The translations under genes were made by a program, and so were the position numbers. The notes under the pieces are model-generated. The model saw only the letters and a program-made list of their open reading frames with translations, did no database searches and was not told where the DNA came from. DNA of 64,000 nt from JAGQWW01 sp041392845 (GTDB taxonomy: Bacteria > Bacteroidota > Bacteroidia > Chitinophagales > Saprospiraceae): contig JAWKLG010000017.1 in the NCBI GenBank assembly GCA_041392845.1, positions 103,405-167,404 of the forward strand, in the 5' to 3' direction. This document shows, piece after piece, positions 16,626-26,365 of the stretch (positions are counted from its first letter, which is position 1; each line of letters begins with the position of its first letter).

Positions 16626-18919
16626 AAGTATTATAGCCAACAATCCACCTATCTCCATCCAAAGTTTTTGTTGATACTGGATGATGCTGGTAACATAAAA
16701 GGGGTTCCCTGTATTAGGAGTGCCCCATCCTTTTCTCAACTCCCAATTTCCTTTTCGGCTGTTGTCCAGACTGGGCAGTAATAAAGCCAGGGTAAAAATG
16801 GAATCCATCGGTTGCAAATCGTAATGTACTGAATCGATGTAGGCTCCATTATCCGAAAAAGGGAAATATTTTCCTCCCGTTTATCCAGTCCAAAATTGAA
16901 ACTGCCTACCACTCCGTAGGCATTTGGATAAACTTTTACGAAAGCTGCAGAGTCTTCACATATTATCGCATAATCTTTTGGAGGAATCAAAAATGAAGGC
17001 AATCGGATGGCATGTTTTTTATCCGCAAGAATCCAGTTATGAAGCTGAATGGTTGAGTCAGAATCATTGTACAACTCAATCCAGTCTTCTGTCTTGTTGT
17101 TGTTGCAGGAGATTTCGTTGATCATCAATTTTCCTTCGAGGGGATGCCGATAAGGCTCGAAGATTGCTTTAATTTTATAAATATCCTTTTCAATCGCTAA
17201 ATCCAAAATCGGATTAAATGCATCTCCTTCTATTCCTTCCCAATGAGAAAATCGATGTCCAAAATTGGGCCTTGCCTCTATTTGTTGAAGGGTATTTTTA
17301 AAATAAAATCCTTTAAAAACTCCGGGCTTTAGGTGCAAATGTTGATTCAAATATACCTGGCCGCCTTCCAATGTTTCAATTTGAATTTCGACTGCTTTTT
17401 CTTTTTTAAAAAAGCTTGCCAAATGCTGACGACAATATGCAGGTCGATTCAAAGCAAAATCACGCAAAACCTGAACTTCATCTTTCCATTTGGATTCAGA
17501 AAGTCGCCAGCGTTTTAATTGGCGCGGCATTTCCGGCAAGTACAAATTATAGAAAGAATCAATTTTTGCCAAGACTACTTTTTCAGAAAAGCAACTATTT
17601 AAATGATCACAATACCTGTTCAAAAAAGCATTTCTAAAGTCTTCATTTTCCAGAAGTTTCCTTAAAATAAAAGTACTCCAGGCAGGATTCGGCCAGGAAT
17701 TGCCATTTGCAGCAGTATGGAATGCAAGGCTGTTTTCTTTGTAAGCATCCGACCTGTGTAATCCAAATCCCCAATCTGTATCGTATAATATCCATCGCCA
17801 TTTACCATCTGGAGTGGCAGGTCGCCAAAACTTGATATTCCCCCCGGCATCTTTATTATCAAAATAAATCTGAGCAATTTTATAGTTCATAAAATTGTCC
17901 ACATCCATCATGGTAGCGACAGAATCGAAAGCAACGGAGTCTTTGAGATTATGACTTTTTAAATAGTCCAAAAGGCCGAAATAATGTTTTCGGCTACCAT
18001 AATTCCGCTCAATATTGTGCTCCATAATCTCCAGGCTATCCTTATCTACTTCTGAATGGGATTGAAGGAAATGACGGTTCACTTTTTCCCTGATATTGTA
18101 AATGCCCCAATACTCTCCGTTGATATACACATGGGAAGGAGTAGATGCTTGTTTTTCCAAATCCCAATCATCCACCAAGCTGGTCATTAAAGCATCTCTA
18201 AAATGGGTATGTCCAAAATCTCCTCCACTGTTTCTAAAGACCAGGTATTTGTATTTCTTGGGCTGATCAGGACCAAACACCTTTTCTTTTATCCTCTTTT
18301 TTCCATATTGTTTTCTGGCAACTATGGCAAAAGATTTTTGAGGCAGGAGCCTGCTCAATCCTCCAAAAATTCTGAAACCAATTCGCGAATTAAACCAATC
18401 ATTTCCGCTTGGTTCAAACAACTGAATATGCGCTGGCACTTCTATTCTGGTCCAAAAATTTGCGCCAGGTTTCTTGTAAAGCGAATCTATAGTTCTTGGT
18501 CCACTGCGATACATTCCATCTATGGGATCGAACAACACAGAAGGAGGAATAGCAAGGGATGCGATGGGAAAAGTTCCCTTAGGTTCGCCTATAAAATAGG
18601 ATTCGAGAAAACTAACAGAGCGTTCGCTTCCGCGAATGGCCACCGTTCGCAAGACCGTATTCTCCTGAATGGAAATGGGTGCTGAGTATCGTTTGGCGGA
18701 AGCACTGTTTGGTTCATCACCATTGGTAGTATATAAAATTACTGCACCCGGCAAACTGCTTAACTTAACCTGAATGGCTTCATCATAAAATCCACCTCGA
18801 AGAGAGTAAGTTACTTCAAATGGCACTTTATTGGTTCTATCCATTACAGATTGACCGACAGCGTGCAGGCTGAAAAAACAAGCCAACACCAAGGTGTAGA
18901 TTTGAAGAAGTTTGCTCAC
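16581..18919 (-). CDS. CotH-family secreted surface protein with lamin-tail domain (frameshifted)
   Basis: With one base added, this is a protein of about 779 residues. Order: signal peptide (1-22, cleavage near VGQS), a chitobiase C-terminal-like beta domain (about 30-105), a CotH kinase-like domain (about 190-500), a beta-domain with GGQVYLNQHLHLKPG, and a lamin-tail domain (MINEISCNNNKTEDWIELYN). The end is a transmembrane helix (GGLLAIILLSILALYL) plus RSRRVF. The frame breaks at an A5 run (16856-16860). As given, the frame stops at 16736, whereas the other frame continues LQPMDSIFTLALLLPSLDNS to 16581. CotH domains can phosphorylate secreted proteins; the role here is unknown. The C-terminal anchor suggests membrane retention rather than release. 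Confidence 0.85.
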
Positions 18920-18933
18920 TGGTATGTTTTGTC

Positions 18934-18973
18934 AAAAAAGACCGAAGGATTCGCGGGTCAGCGAATCCTTCGG
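18934..18973 (-). terminator. Terminator of the cupin-like gene
   Basis: A 13-bp perfect stem (CCGAAGGATTCGC at 18942-18954 with 18961-18973) has a 6-base loop. On the minus strand it is followed by TCTTTTTT. It lies between the cupin-like gene and the CotH gene, so the two are separate transcripts. Confidence 0.85.
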
Positions 18974-19018
18974 AAGCTTCTACAAATGTAGAAATATTCA
19001 GTCTTGTAAAAAACGAGT

Positions 19019-19873
19019 TTAAGCTGGTTGAGCTTCTTCTGCACGTTTTTTAGCCAAGTCTTCTTTCATTTTTCTCCAGTCATCTCCCATCAGTCGGTTC
19101 ATACCTTTATCCACTACAAAGTGGCGAGCGATATTTACCAAACCTTTTGCACGACGAACGTAAGATTCGTTGGCACGCTGGTTCATAGAGAAACCGGTAT
19201 CGGTGTACTCAATATAATGCCAGTGTCCACTCGGCATAAAGATGGTTTCTCCGGGATGCAGGTAACATTCATACCCCCATGCATTTCTCAAAGCAGGGAA
19301 TTTGTCGTAATCCGGATCGTTTACATTGATGTAGCTGGCAACTGTAAACGGATGTTGGTAGAGTCTCGTAGACATTTCAGGTGGAAACAGAACAATTCGT
19401 TTTCTTCCTACAAACTGGCTAAGGAAAATATGAGCCAGGTCAATGTCATAATGTAGGGCAACTTTAGAACCTTGTCCACCAAAGAACATAAAAGGAAACT
19501 CCTTATACACGCCATCCATTACATCGACATAGCGGTAGTCCTCTCTCAACTCCGGTGCATGGTTGATGATGTTAAATAGGAACATCCTAAGGTCGGTTGG
19601 TCCTTGTTCAATAGCTTCCAGGAACTCGCGGAAAGGAATTTTCTTATCCGGAGTCATGTAGCCTTTTCCGGGCTTGGAATAATTTGCAGAAAAAACAGGA
19701 ACCAGAAGGTCGCCATAGTTTTCTTTAAAGAATTCCATTGTCCACTTCTCTTTTGCGGGCCACTGGTCCATTAGATCTGTAAGGATCACTGGTTTTTGAG
19801 GTTCAAGGTATTGTTCGTTGAATTCCTCTTTTGTAAGTCCCGCTTTTCTTTCGACAGGTTGAAGGGTCAACAT
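19019..19873 (-). CDS. Cupin_8 / JmjC-like 2-oxoglutarate oxygenase family protein
   Basis: 284 residues, cytoplasmic. After an N-terminal helical part the jelly-roll core shows ALHYDIDLAHIFLSQFVGRK, which supplies the His-x-Asp iron ligands. LHPGETIFMPSGHWHYIE supplies the distal His and a typical GxxxxxPxxWxH turn. These are features of cupin_8/JmjC-type Fe(II) hydroxylases acting on proteins or small molecules; the substrate is unknown. The C terminus is helical and charged (KKMKEDLAKKRAEEAQPA-like). It is monocistronic with a strong terminator. Confidence 0.85.
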   Translation of the reverse strand: MLTLQPVERKAGLTKEEFNEQYLEPQKPVILTDLMDQWPAKEKWTMEFFKENYGDLLVPVFSANYSKPGKGYMTPDKKIPFREFLEAIEQGPTDLRMFLFNIINHAPELREDYRYVDVMDGVYKEFPFMFFGGQGSKVALHYDIDLAHIFLSQFVGRKRIVLFPPEMSTRLYQHPFTVASYINVNDPDYDKFPALRNAWGYECYLHPGETIFMPSGHWHYIEYTDTGFSMNQRANESYVRRAKGLVNIARHFVVDKGMNRLMGDDWRKMKEDLAKKRAEEAQPA

Positions 19874-20025
19874 ATTTTTTCAATTTTTCGTTTTGAAAAT
19901 TGACAATTTGGGAAGCAAAATTAATAACTATTGCCTGTAGTTTGATAATTAAATTGTCATAAAAATATTTTAAAGTTGGCTTTTTTCATAGTTAAAAGGG
20001 AGAACAATGGTTCGAGGAAAGATGT

Positions 20026-20055
20026 TTTGGAAAATAGAAATTAATCGTATCTTTG
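20026..20055 (+). promoter_or_regulatory. Promoter of the rimP-nusA operon
   Basis: TATCTTTG at 20048-20055 matches TAnnTTTG, with TTTTGG (20025-20030) upstream. Transcription would start near 20062, shortly before the leader hairpin. Confidence 0.65.
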
Positions 20056-20075
20056 CGCCACGTTAGATAACACTC

Positions 20076-20109
20076 AAAGAGGGAACGTTACAACGATTCC
20101 CTCTTTTTA
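20076..20109 (+). terminator. Leader terminator/attenuator upstream of rimP
   Basis: AGAGGGAA (20078-20085) pairs with TTCCCTCT (20097-20104), with a short inner CGT/ACG helix, followed by TTTTTAT. It sits between the promoter and the rimP ATG at 20131, so RNA polymerase must read through an intrinsic-terminator-like structure to reach rimP-nusA. Confidence 0.6.
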
Positions 20110-20130
20110 TTATGTATAATTTCAGTCTAC

Positions 20131-20598
20131 ATGACAGAACGGATTGAAAACCTTTTGGCCAAAAAATTTGAGGAACCAGAATTTGCAGATTGTTTTTTGG
20201 TCGACATACAGTTATCAGCTTCCAAAAAGCTGGAAGTGTTCGTAGATTGCGATAACGGCCTAACACTGGACAAGTGCAGGCTGATTAGCAGGTACCTTGA
20301 AAGTTATATTGACGAAGGAAGTTGGTTAGGTGAAAAATACACCATAGAAGTTTCCTCTCCCGGAATTGGAAGACCCTTGACTTTGTTTAGACAGTATAAA
20401 AACAATGTAGGGCGAAACCTTGAAATAACTCCAGAGGATGGAAAGAAATTGGAAGGGAAGTTGTTGGAGGTTACAGAAGAAAAAATTCTGCTCGAAGCAA
20501 AGATGCGTGTAGAAGGGAAAAAACGAATGGAATTGAAAAATGTGGAAATCCCCTTTTCCAACATTAAGAAGGCCAAAGTAAAAGTTTCGTTTAAATAA
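20131..20598 (+). CDS. rimP: Ribosome maturation factor RimP
   Basis: 155 residues. RimP assists 30S subunit assembly. The alpha/beta N-terminal domain (ERIENLLAKKFEEPEFADCF) includes the DCDNGLTLDKCRLISRYLES block, and IEVSSPGIGRPL is the family signature before the small C-terminal beta-barrel. Size is normal. It is first in the rimP-nusA unit, 85 bases before nusA, a gene order conserved across bacteria. Transcription is probably controlled by the leader hairpin at 20076-20109. Confidence 0.95.
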   Translation: MTERIENLLAKKFEEPEFADCFLVDIQLSASKKLEVFVDCDNGLTLDKCRLISRYLESYIDEGSWLGEKYTIEVSSPGIGRPLTLFRQYKNNVGRNLEITPEDGKKLEGKLLEVTEEKILLEAKMRVEGKKRMELKNVEIPFSNIKKAKVKVSFK

Positions 20599-20683
20599 GT
20601 CCGGAAAGCTCGTTCTGAAATCAAATTTCAGGCAGCAAATAAAGACCGGAAAAGGTTTAATTAATAGTTTAAAAAATATAGAT

Positions 20684-21937
20684 ATGAATCTGGCGGATAT
20701 TTTTGCTGACTTTAAAGCTGGAAAGAATATTGACCGACCAACCATGGTTCGTGTATTGGAAGATGTATTCCGTACATTGATTCGTAAAAAATACGGGTCG
20801 GATGAGAATTTTGATGTCATTGTAAATACTCAAAAGGGAGACTTGGAGTTGTGGCGTGTGCGTGAGATTGTTCCCGATGGTGAGGTTACTGATGACAGAA
20901 GTCAAATTTCTATTTCTGAAGCACTTGCCATTGATGAAGATTATGAAATTGGTGAGGAGTGTTATGAGCAGCTTTATTTGATTGACTTTGGAAGAAGAGC
21001 CATTCAGGCAGCACGTCAGACTTTGATTTCCAGATTGATGGAATTGGAGAAAGATGATATCTATAAAAGCTACAAAGACCGCGAAGGCGATATCGTTATC
21101 GGAGAGGTACATCAGATTGTTAAAAGAGAGGTACTTATCGTGGACGATGCCACCGGTCATGAGTTGTTGATGCCTCGTGAGGAAATGATTCGCGGTGATT
21201 TCTACAGAAAAGGTGATATGGTAAAAGGTATCATTAAAAAGGTAGAGATGAGAAACAATACGCCAATTGTTGTTGTTTCCCGTACTGATGAACGTTTCCT
21301 TGAAAAACTCCTTGAACAGGAAGTTCCTGAAATTGAAGATGGATTGATCAGTGTGAAAGGTATCGTAAGAATACCTGGTGAACGTGCAAAAGTTGCTGTT
21401 GAATCTTATGACGACAGAATTGATCCTGTAGGAGCTTGTGTTGGTATGAAAGGTTCCAGAATCCACGGAATCGTAAGGGAATTGAGAAATGAGAACATTG
21501 ATATCATCAATTTCACCAACAACGAAAGTCTTTATATTCAAAGAGCTTTAACCCCTGCAAAGGTTTCTACCATTGACCTTGATACCGACGAAAAACATGC
21601 AAATGTTTATTTAGAACCGGATCAGGTTTCTTTGGCAATCGGAAAAGGTGGTACCAATATCAAATTGGCCAGCCGTCTTACCAATTACGAAATCGATGTA
21701 TTCCGTGTAACGGATGAGGTTGAAGAAATCGAAGATATCGATTTGGACGAATTTGCAGATGAAATCGAAGGCTGGGTAATCGAACAGCTAAAAGCCATCG
21801 GTTGTGATACAGCAAAAAGTGTGTTAGATCTGACAGTTGACGAGTTGGTTAGAAGAACAGATTTGGAGGAGGAAACTGTAAGTGAAGTATTGAGAATTCT
21901 GGCCGCGGAGTTTGAAGAAGAAGGGGAAGGAGCTTAA
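20684..21937 (+). CDS. nusA: Transcription termination/antitermination factor NusA
   Basis: 417 residues. N-terminal RNA polymerase-binding domain (1-130), an S1 domain (DREGDIVIGEVHQIVKREVL, about 130-200), then KH domains with VGACVGMKGSRIHGIVRELR and VSLAIGKGGTNIKLASRL. A short helix-hairpin-helix tail follows (DTAKSVLDLTVDELVRRTDL). NusA slows RNA polymerase and promotes folding of terminator hairpins. This suits autoregulation through the leader terminator in front of rimP. The acidic C terminus is shorter than in Escherichia coli, which has two extra repeat domains. Confidence 0.97.
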   Translation: MNLADIFADFKAGKNIDRPTMVRVLEDVFRTLIRKKYGSDENFDVIVNTQKGDLELWRVREIVPDGEVTDDRSQISISEALAIDEDYEIGEECYEQLYLIDFGRRAIQAARQTLISRLMELEKDDIYKSYKDREGDIVIGEVHQIVKREVLIVDDATGHELLMPREEMIRGDFYRKGDMVKGIIKKVEMRNNTPIVVVSRTDERFLEKLLEQEVPEIEDGLISVKGIVRIPGERAKVAVESYDDRIDPVGACVGMKGSRIHGIVRELRNENIDIINFTNNESLYIQRALTPAKVSTIDLDTDEKHANVYLEPDQVSLAIGKGGTNIKLASRLTNYEIDVFRVTDEVEEIEDIDLDEFADEIEGWVIEQLKAIGCDTAKSVLDLTVDELVRRTDLEEETVSEVLRILAAEFEEEGEGA

Positions 21938-22283
21938 TTCTTCTTTTCTTTTTAAAAAAAATTGAATCAGGGGAATTTATTTAAGGCAAATTAGTGTTGC
22001 AGTAAATGGAAATCCTTGTTTTTCAATTATCTTTGCGAGTCTTTTGAAAATATGTACAGTATTTGTGGGATGAAGTCATGAAAATCTTCATTTTTCAAAT
22101 AAAACCGGATAAGCCGGAATTAATTTTTCAAGTACTGGTTGCGATGGATGCCCTTAGGCTAAAGCGTAATGGTTTTTTTTAAATCTTTTATCAATCAAAA
22201 AATTGATGAAACATGTAGGAAAATCAAAATAGAAGCCTGGGGCTGCCTCAAACCGGTCATTTATTTTATCGAAAAAACCTGGA
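21938..22283. other. nusA-infB intergenic region with own promoter
   Basis: 346 bases. It contains a TATCTTTG promoter element (22028-22035), so infB can be transcribed apart from nusA. The long leader that follows includes a possible 34-codon reading frame (22078-22182, starting MKIFIFQIKPDKPELIFQVL) of doubtful reality. No clear terminator is seen after nusA apart from T-rich DNA. Confidence 0.55.
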
Positions 22284-25169
22284 ATGGCCAAAAGGGTATT
22301 AGTAAAGGTAGCAACAGAATTAAACGTAGGGAAGGACTCAATCGTTGAGCATCTTCTGGACAAAGGGTTTGATATAGACAACAAACCCAACGCCAAGATC
22401 TCGGATGAAATGTATGATGAGTTAGTCAAACAGTTCTCCAACGACATGGCGATTAAAGACAAAGCAGATCAGCTTGTCATCGGAACCCGCCCAAGCCAGA
22501 AAAAAGAAGGCACTCCAGTAAAGGAAAAATCCACACTTACTTTCAATAGAGACGAGTTTAAATCCAAACCTTTCTCTCTTCGTCCTGAGACCAAGACTCC
22601 GGATCCTGAGCCAGAACCGGAACCCGTAAAGGAAGAAGCTCCAAAAGAGCCGGAAGTTGTTCAGGAAGAAAAACCTGAAGTTAAAGAAGAAGAAACCAAA
22701 AGACCGGGATTGAAAGTCGTAGGCAAAATAGATTTGGACGCAAAACCAAAAAAGAAAGAGCCTAAGAAAGAAGAGCCGGTAAAAGAAGAAGAGAAAGCAG
22801 AAACTCCTAAGGAGACACCTGCCAAGGAAGAAAAAGCTCCGGAGAAATCTGAAGAAAAAGAAAAACCTGCCAAAGAAGAAACTCCTAAATCAGATAAAGA
22901 AAAAAGTGATGCTCCAGCAACTGAGGCACCCAAAGAGGGTGAACCTGCAACAGATGCTGAAGGTGGTTTGATTCGCGCTGAGACTCCTGAACTTCGCGGA
23001 CTGAAGATTCTGGGTAAAATCGATGCCGATAAACTTAAGGGTCCTAAGAAGAAAAAGAAAAAGGAACCAGGCAAACCGGAAACCACTGCTAAAACTGATG
23101 ATAAACAGAAGGCAGATGGTGAAGGTGGCGACGATGCAAAACGCCGCCGTCGTAGAAAGAGGAGAAAAGTGACTACCACTACAGGTGGTACCGGCGACAG
23201 AAGACCTGCTCAAAATAAGGGTGGTAAATCTAAAAAAGACGAAGTAAAAGAGATTTCCCAAAAGGAAATTGACGATAAAATCAAGGCTACCATGGCCCGT
23301 CTTCAGGGTGGTAGCAAAAAGAAACGCCAGAAATTAAGAAGAGAAACCCGTGAGCGTCTTCGTGAAAAACAGGAAGAACGCGAAATGGAACAGGAATTGG
23401 AAAACTTACAGGTTACAGAGTTTATCTCGGTATCTGAGTTGGCCAGCCTTATGGATGTTTCTCCTGCAGATGTGATTACTACCTGTATGAATCTGGGAGT
23501 AATTGTATCCATCAATCAGCGTCTGGATGCTGAAATCATTGAGTTGGTTGCAAATGAATACGGTCACGAAATTGAATTCATCAGTGCTGAAGATATCGAT
23601 GATGAAGAGGAAGAAATTGTAGATGACCCGGAAGATTTGGAACCAAGAGCTCCAATTGTTACCGTGATGGGTCACGTTGACCACGGTAAAACTTCCTTGC
23701 TGGATTATATTCGTAAAGCAAACGTAGCAGGTGGTGAGGCCGGTGGTATCACCCAGCACATCGGTGCTTACGAAGTAGAAGTAAACGAAAAGAAAATTAC
23801 CTTCCTGGATACTCCTGGTCACGAGGCCTTTACCGCCATGCGTGCAAGGGGTGCCAAGGTTACGGACATAGCAGTAATTATTGTTGCAGCAGACGATGGA
23901 ATCATGCCACAAACCCGGGAGGCAATCAGTCACGCCCAGGCAGCAGGTGTACCATTGGTTTTTGCTATCAACAAAATCGATAAAGACGGAGCCAACCCTA
24001 ACAAGATTAAAGAGGCTTTGGCCAATATGAATATCCTTGTAGAAGAATGGGGTGGTAAATACCAGTCTCAAGACATTTCAGCAAAAACTGGTTTGGGAAT
24101 TGATGCTTTATTGGAGAAAATCATCCTTGAAGCAGAATTACTTGAACTAAATGCCAATCCTGACCGCCCTGCAACAGGTACCATCCTGGAAGCATCGCTT
24201 GAAAAAGGTCGTGGTTACGCAACCAAAATGTTGGTTGAAAACGGGACCCTTGAAATTGGAGATTCCATGGTAGCCGGTGAATATTCCGGTAAGGTAAAGG
24301 CCATGTTTAACGAGCGCGGTAAGCGTGTAAAAGTAGCAGGTCCTTCAACTCCGGTATTGGTATTGGGTCTTGATGGAGCACCACAAGCGGGTGAAAGACT
24401 TAAAGTATATGAAAGTGAGCAGGAAGCACGTCAAATTGCATCCAGAAGAGCTCAAATCAATAGAGAACAGGCCAACCGTGCTACCAAACGTATTAGTTTG
24501 GATGAAATCGGAAGACGTCTTGCGCTTGGAACCTTTAAAGAACTTAACCTTATCGTTAAAGGGGACGTGGATGGTTCTATCGAGGCATTGTCTGACTCCT
24601 TGTTGAAACTTTCACAAGAAACTGTACAGGTTAATGTTATCCATAAAGCAGTAGGTCAGATTATTGAATCGGATGTATTGCTTGCATCGGCTTCTGATGC
24701 GATTATCATCGGTTTCCAGGTTCGTCCTTCCTTGAATGCAAGAAGGCTTGCTGAGAAAGAAGGAGTTCAAATCAAAATGTACTCTATCATCTACGAAGCA
24801 ATCGACGAAATCAAATCTGCGATTGAAGGTTTGTTGGAACCAACAAGAGAAGAGAAGATTGTTGGTCAGGTAGAAGTAAGAGATGTGTTCAAGATTTCGA
24901 AAGTGGGTACTATTGCCGGATGTTTTGTACAGGAAGGCAAGATTATGAAAAACAACTATATCAGACTTATACGTGACGGTATCGTTGTTTATCCAACCAG
25001 AGAAGGAATCAAAGGCGAGCTAGCTTCCTTGAAACGATTTAAAGACGATGTAAAAGAAGTTAGAGCCGGTATGGAATGTGGTATCGGCATCAAAAACTTC
25101 AACGATATAAAAGTAGGCGATGTAATTGAAGCCTATGAAATCATTGAGGTTAAGCAGAAATTAGCTTAA
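22284..25169 (+). CDS. infB: Translation initiation factor IF-2
   Basis: 961 residues. The first 50 residues are an IF2_N-type helical domain (RVLVKVATELNVGKDSIVEH). A long low-complexity Lys/Glu/Pro/Ala linker (about 70-340) follows and then a second IF2_N-like domain (VSELASLMDVSPADVITTCM). The GTPase domain starts at about residue 457 with VTVMGHVDHGKTSLLDYI, then the switch II block FLDTPGHEAFTAMRARG and NKID for guanine recognition. The C-terminal domains bind initiator tRNA. IF-2 places fMet-tRNA on the 30S subunit. The linker explains the length above the usual core. Confidence 0.98.
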   Translation: MAKRVLVKVATELNVGKDSIVEHLLDKGFDIDNKPNAKISDEMYDELVKQFSNDMAIKDKADQLVIGTRPSQKKEGTPVKEKSTLTFNRDEFKSKPFSLRPETKTPDPEPEPEPVKEEAPKEPEVVQEEKPEVKEEETKRPGLKVVGKIDLDAKPKKKEPKKEEPVKEEEKAETPKETPAKEEKAPEKSEEKEKPAKEETPKSDKEKSDAPATEAPKEGEPATDAEGGLIRAETPELRGLKILGKIDADKLKGPKKKKKKEPGKPETTAKTDDKQKADGEGGDDAKRRRRRKRRKVTTTTGGTGDRRPAQNKGGKSKKDEVKEISQKEIDDKIKATMARLQGGSKKKRQKLRRETRERLREKQEEREMEQELENLQVTEFISVSELASLMDVSPADVITTCMNLGVIVSINQRLDAEIIELVANEYGHEIEFISAEDIDDEEEEIVDDPEDLEPRAPIVTVMGHVDHGKTSLLDYIRKANVAGGEAGGITQHIGAYEVEVNEKKITFLDTPGHEAFTAMRARGAKVTDIAVIIVAADDGIMPQTREAISHAQAAGVPLVFAINKIDKDGANPNKIKEALANMNILVEEWGGKYQSQDISAKTGLGIDALLEKIILEAELLELNANPDRPATGTILEASLEKGRGYATKMLVENGTLEIGDSMVAGEYSGKVKAMFNERGKRVKVAGPSTPVLVLGLDGAPQAGERLKVYESEQEARQIASRRAQINREQANRATKRISLDEIGRRLALGTFKELNLIVKGDVDGSIEALSDSLLKLSQETVQVNVIHKAVGQIIESDVLLASASDAIIIGFQVRPSLNARRLAEKEGVQIKMYSIIYEAIDEIKSAIEGLLEPTREEKIVGQVEVRDVFKISKVGTIAGCFVQEGKIMKNNYIRLIRDGIVVYPTREGIKGELASLKRFKDDVKEVRAGMECGIGIKNFNDIKVGDVIEAYEIIEVKQKLA

Positions 25170-25180
25170 TTAAATGACGA

Positions 25181-25237
25181 GTGACGAAATACGAGTGACG
25201 AATTTAAACTCGTAATTCGTCACTCGTAATTCGTCAC
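25181..25237. terminator. Bidirectional hairpin built of GTGACGAATTAC repeats
   Basis: A 24-base left arm (25181-25204) pairs with 25214-25237 at 23 of 24 positions around a 9-base loop. Each arm is itself two copies of a GTGACGAATTACGA-like word. It fills the gap between infB and the convergent glycosyltransferase gene, so it can end both transcripts, though there is no long T run. Confidence 0.6.
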
Positions 25238-25240
25238 TTT

Positions 25241-26315
25241 CTAGATTTTCCTCAAAAAATCTTCCAACTCACTATCAAGATCAACTTCAGGAAACAAGCC
25301 AGGATTTAAGCCCGGTCTTTGAAGTGCTTTTTCTATTCCTCTGCAAGATTAAATTCTTCTTGGGACTGGCTAGCGAAATAGCCTTTTTCATCCAATACTT
25401 TAGCAAGATATTCCTGTTCGGTTTGGCCTGGAGTCGGTACCAATAATGCTGGTTTTTGTAATTGTACTAAATCCAAAATAGTACTATAACCTGACCTCGA
25501 AACCAGTACATCTGCTGATAATATAGCTTCGTTTAAGGCTTTTGATGTTAGGAATGCAACTGCTTCTACATTTGAAGTAAGGTTGAAAAATTCCCATTGC
25601 CCTGGCAATCCGCGAACGACCAGGAACCGTTTATCCATCTTGATAGATTGGGCAAAGATTTGATGTTCAAATTCTGACCTTTTAGGTTCAGGGCCTGAAA
25701 CTACAGCAATGACATCGAAGCTTTTCTCTTGAAATCCACCATGCATTCTGGTAAGTGCTCCAAGGTATCGGGTCTTTTAAATTTGGCAGGGTAGGCTAAT
25801 CTTCCTGATAGATTATTTTCACCGGGAAAATCCGGAATCCAAACCTCATCAAAACTTTTGATCAGTTGGTGATTGGCCAAATTGACCGGCGCTTCAAACG
25901 CCTTTAAAGGTGAAATCAAATTGACCTGATGGGTAATGAAAACAGAAGGAATCTCTTTAGAAAAACATCCAAATCGATTGTCGGAAATAATTGCATCCAA
26001 CTTTTCTTCCTTCATTATTTTTTGAATCGCCCGCTGTTCTTTCGCTATTGCCGCCAAAAGGACTTTTGCTGACTGCCGCATCATGGTCCAGGCAAAGTTG
26101 TTGCCCTTGTAATTGACATTATAACTCGGCAATTCAAAAGCACGAATACCCGGAAATTCCTTTTTCAATAAATCCAAAGGCCCACCATCAGTTGCTACCA
26201 TAACCTCTGCTCCGAGTTTTTGCAGACCGCGAATAATAGGAATACAACGCGTAGCATGTCCCAGTCCCCAGTTTAGTGGACTGATCAAAATTCTTTTACC
26301 GGAAGATATTTCCAT
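25241..26315 (-). CDS. Glycosyltransferase, GT-B fold, MurG/UDP-glycosyltransferase-like (two frameshifts)
   Basis: With two single bases restored, the gene encodes about 358 residues. N-terminal part: ILISPLNWGLGHATRCIPII, a typical GT28/GT1 nucleotide-sugar transferase start. The C-terminal half carries DVLVSRSGYSTILDLVQLQK and PALLVPTPGQTEQEYLA, the donor-binding region. Breaks are at the G3 run 25770-25772 (joining KFKRP to RYLGALTRMHGG) and at CC 25338-25339 (joining NLAE to GIEKALQRPGLNPGLFPEV). The product probably glycosylates a lipid or small molecule at the inner face of the membrane. No neighbouring pathway genes reveal the acceptor. Both breaks may be sequencing errors. Confidence 0.8.
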
Positions 26316-26365
26316 TTTTGTTTTTGGCTATTTTTAAAAATAAAAATGGTCAGGTTAATAGCCTT

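Noticed and set aside
20669..21541. 290-codon minus-strand open frame opposite nusA
   Set aside because: Shadow of nusA, with composition rich in Asn, Phe and Ser typical of antisense frames.
22078..22182. 34-codon leader peptide ahead of infB
   Set aside because: There is a start and stop, but no codon bias signal or regulatory structure to support translation.
22661..23179. Ser-rich minus-strand open frame in infB
   Set aside because: It mirrors the Lys/Glu-rich linker of IF-2 and has no features of its own.
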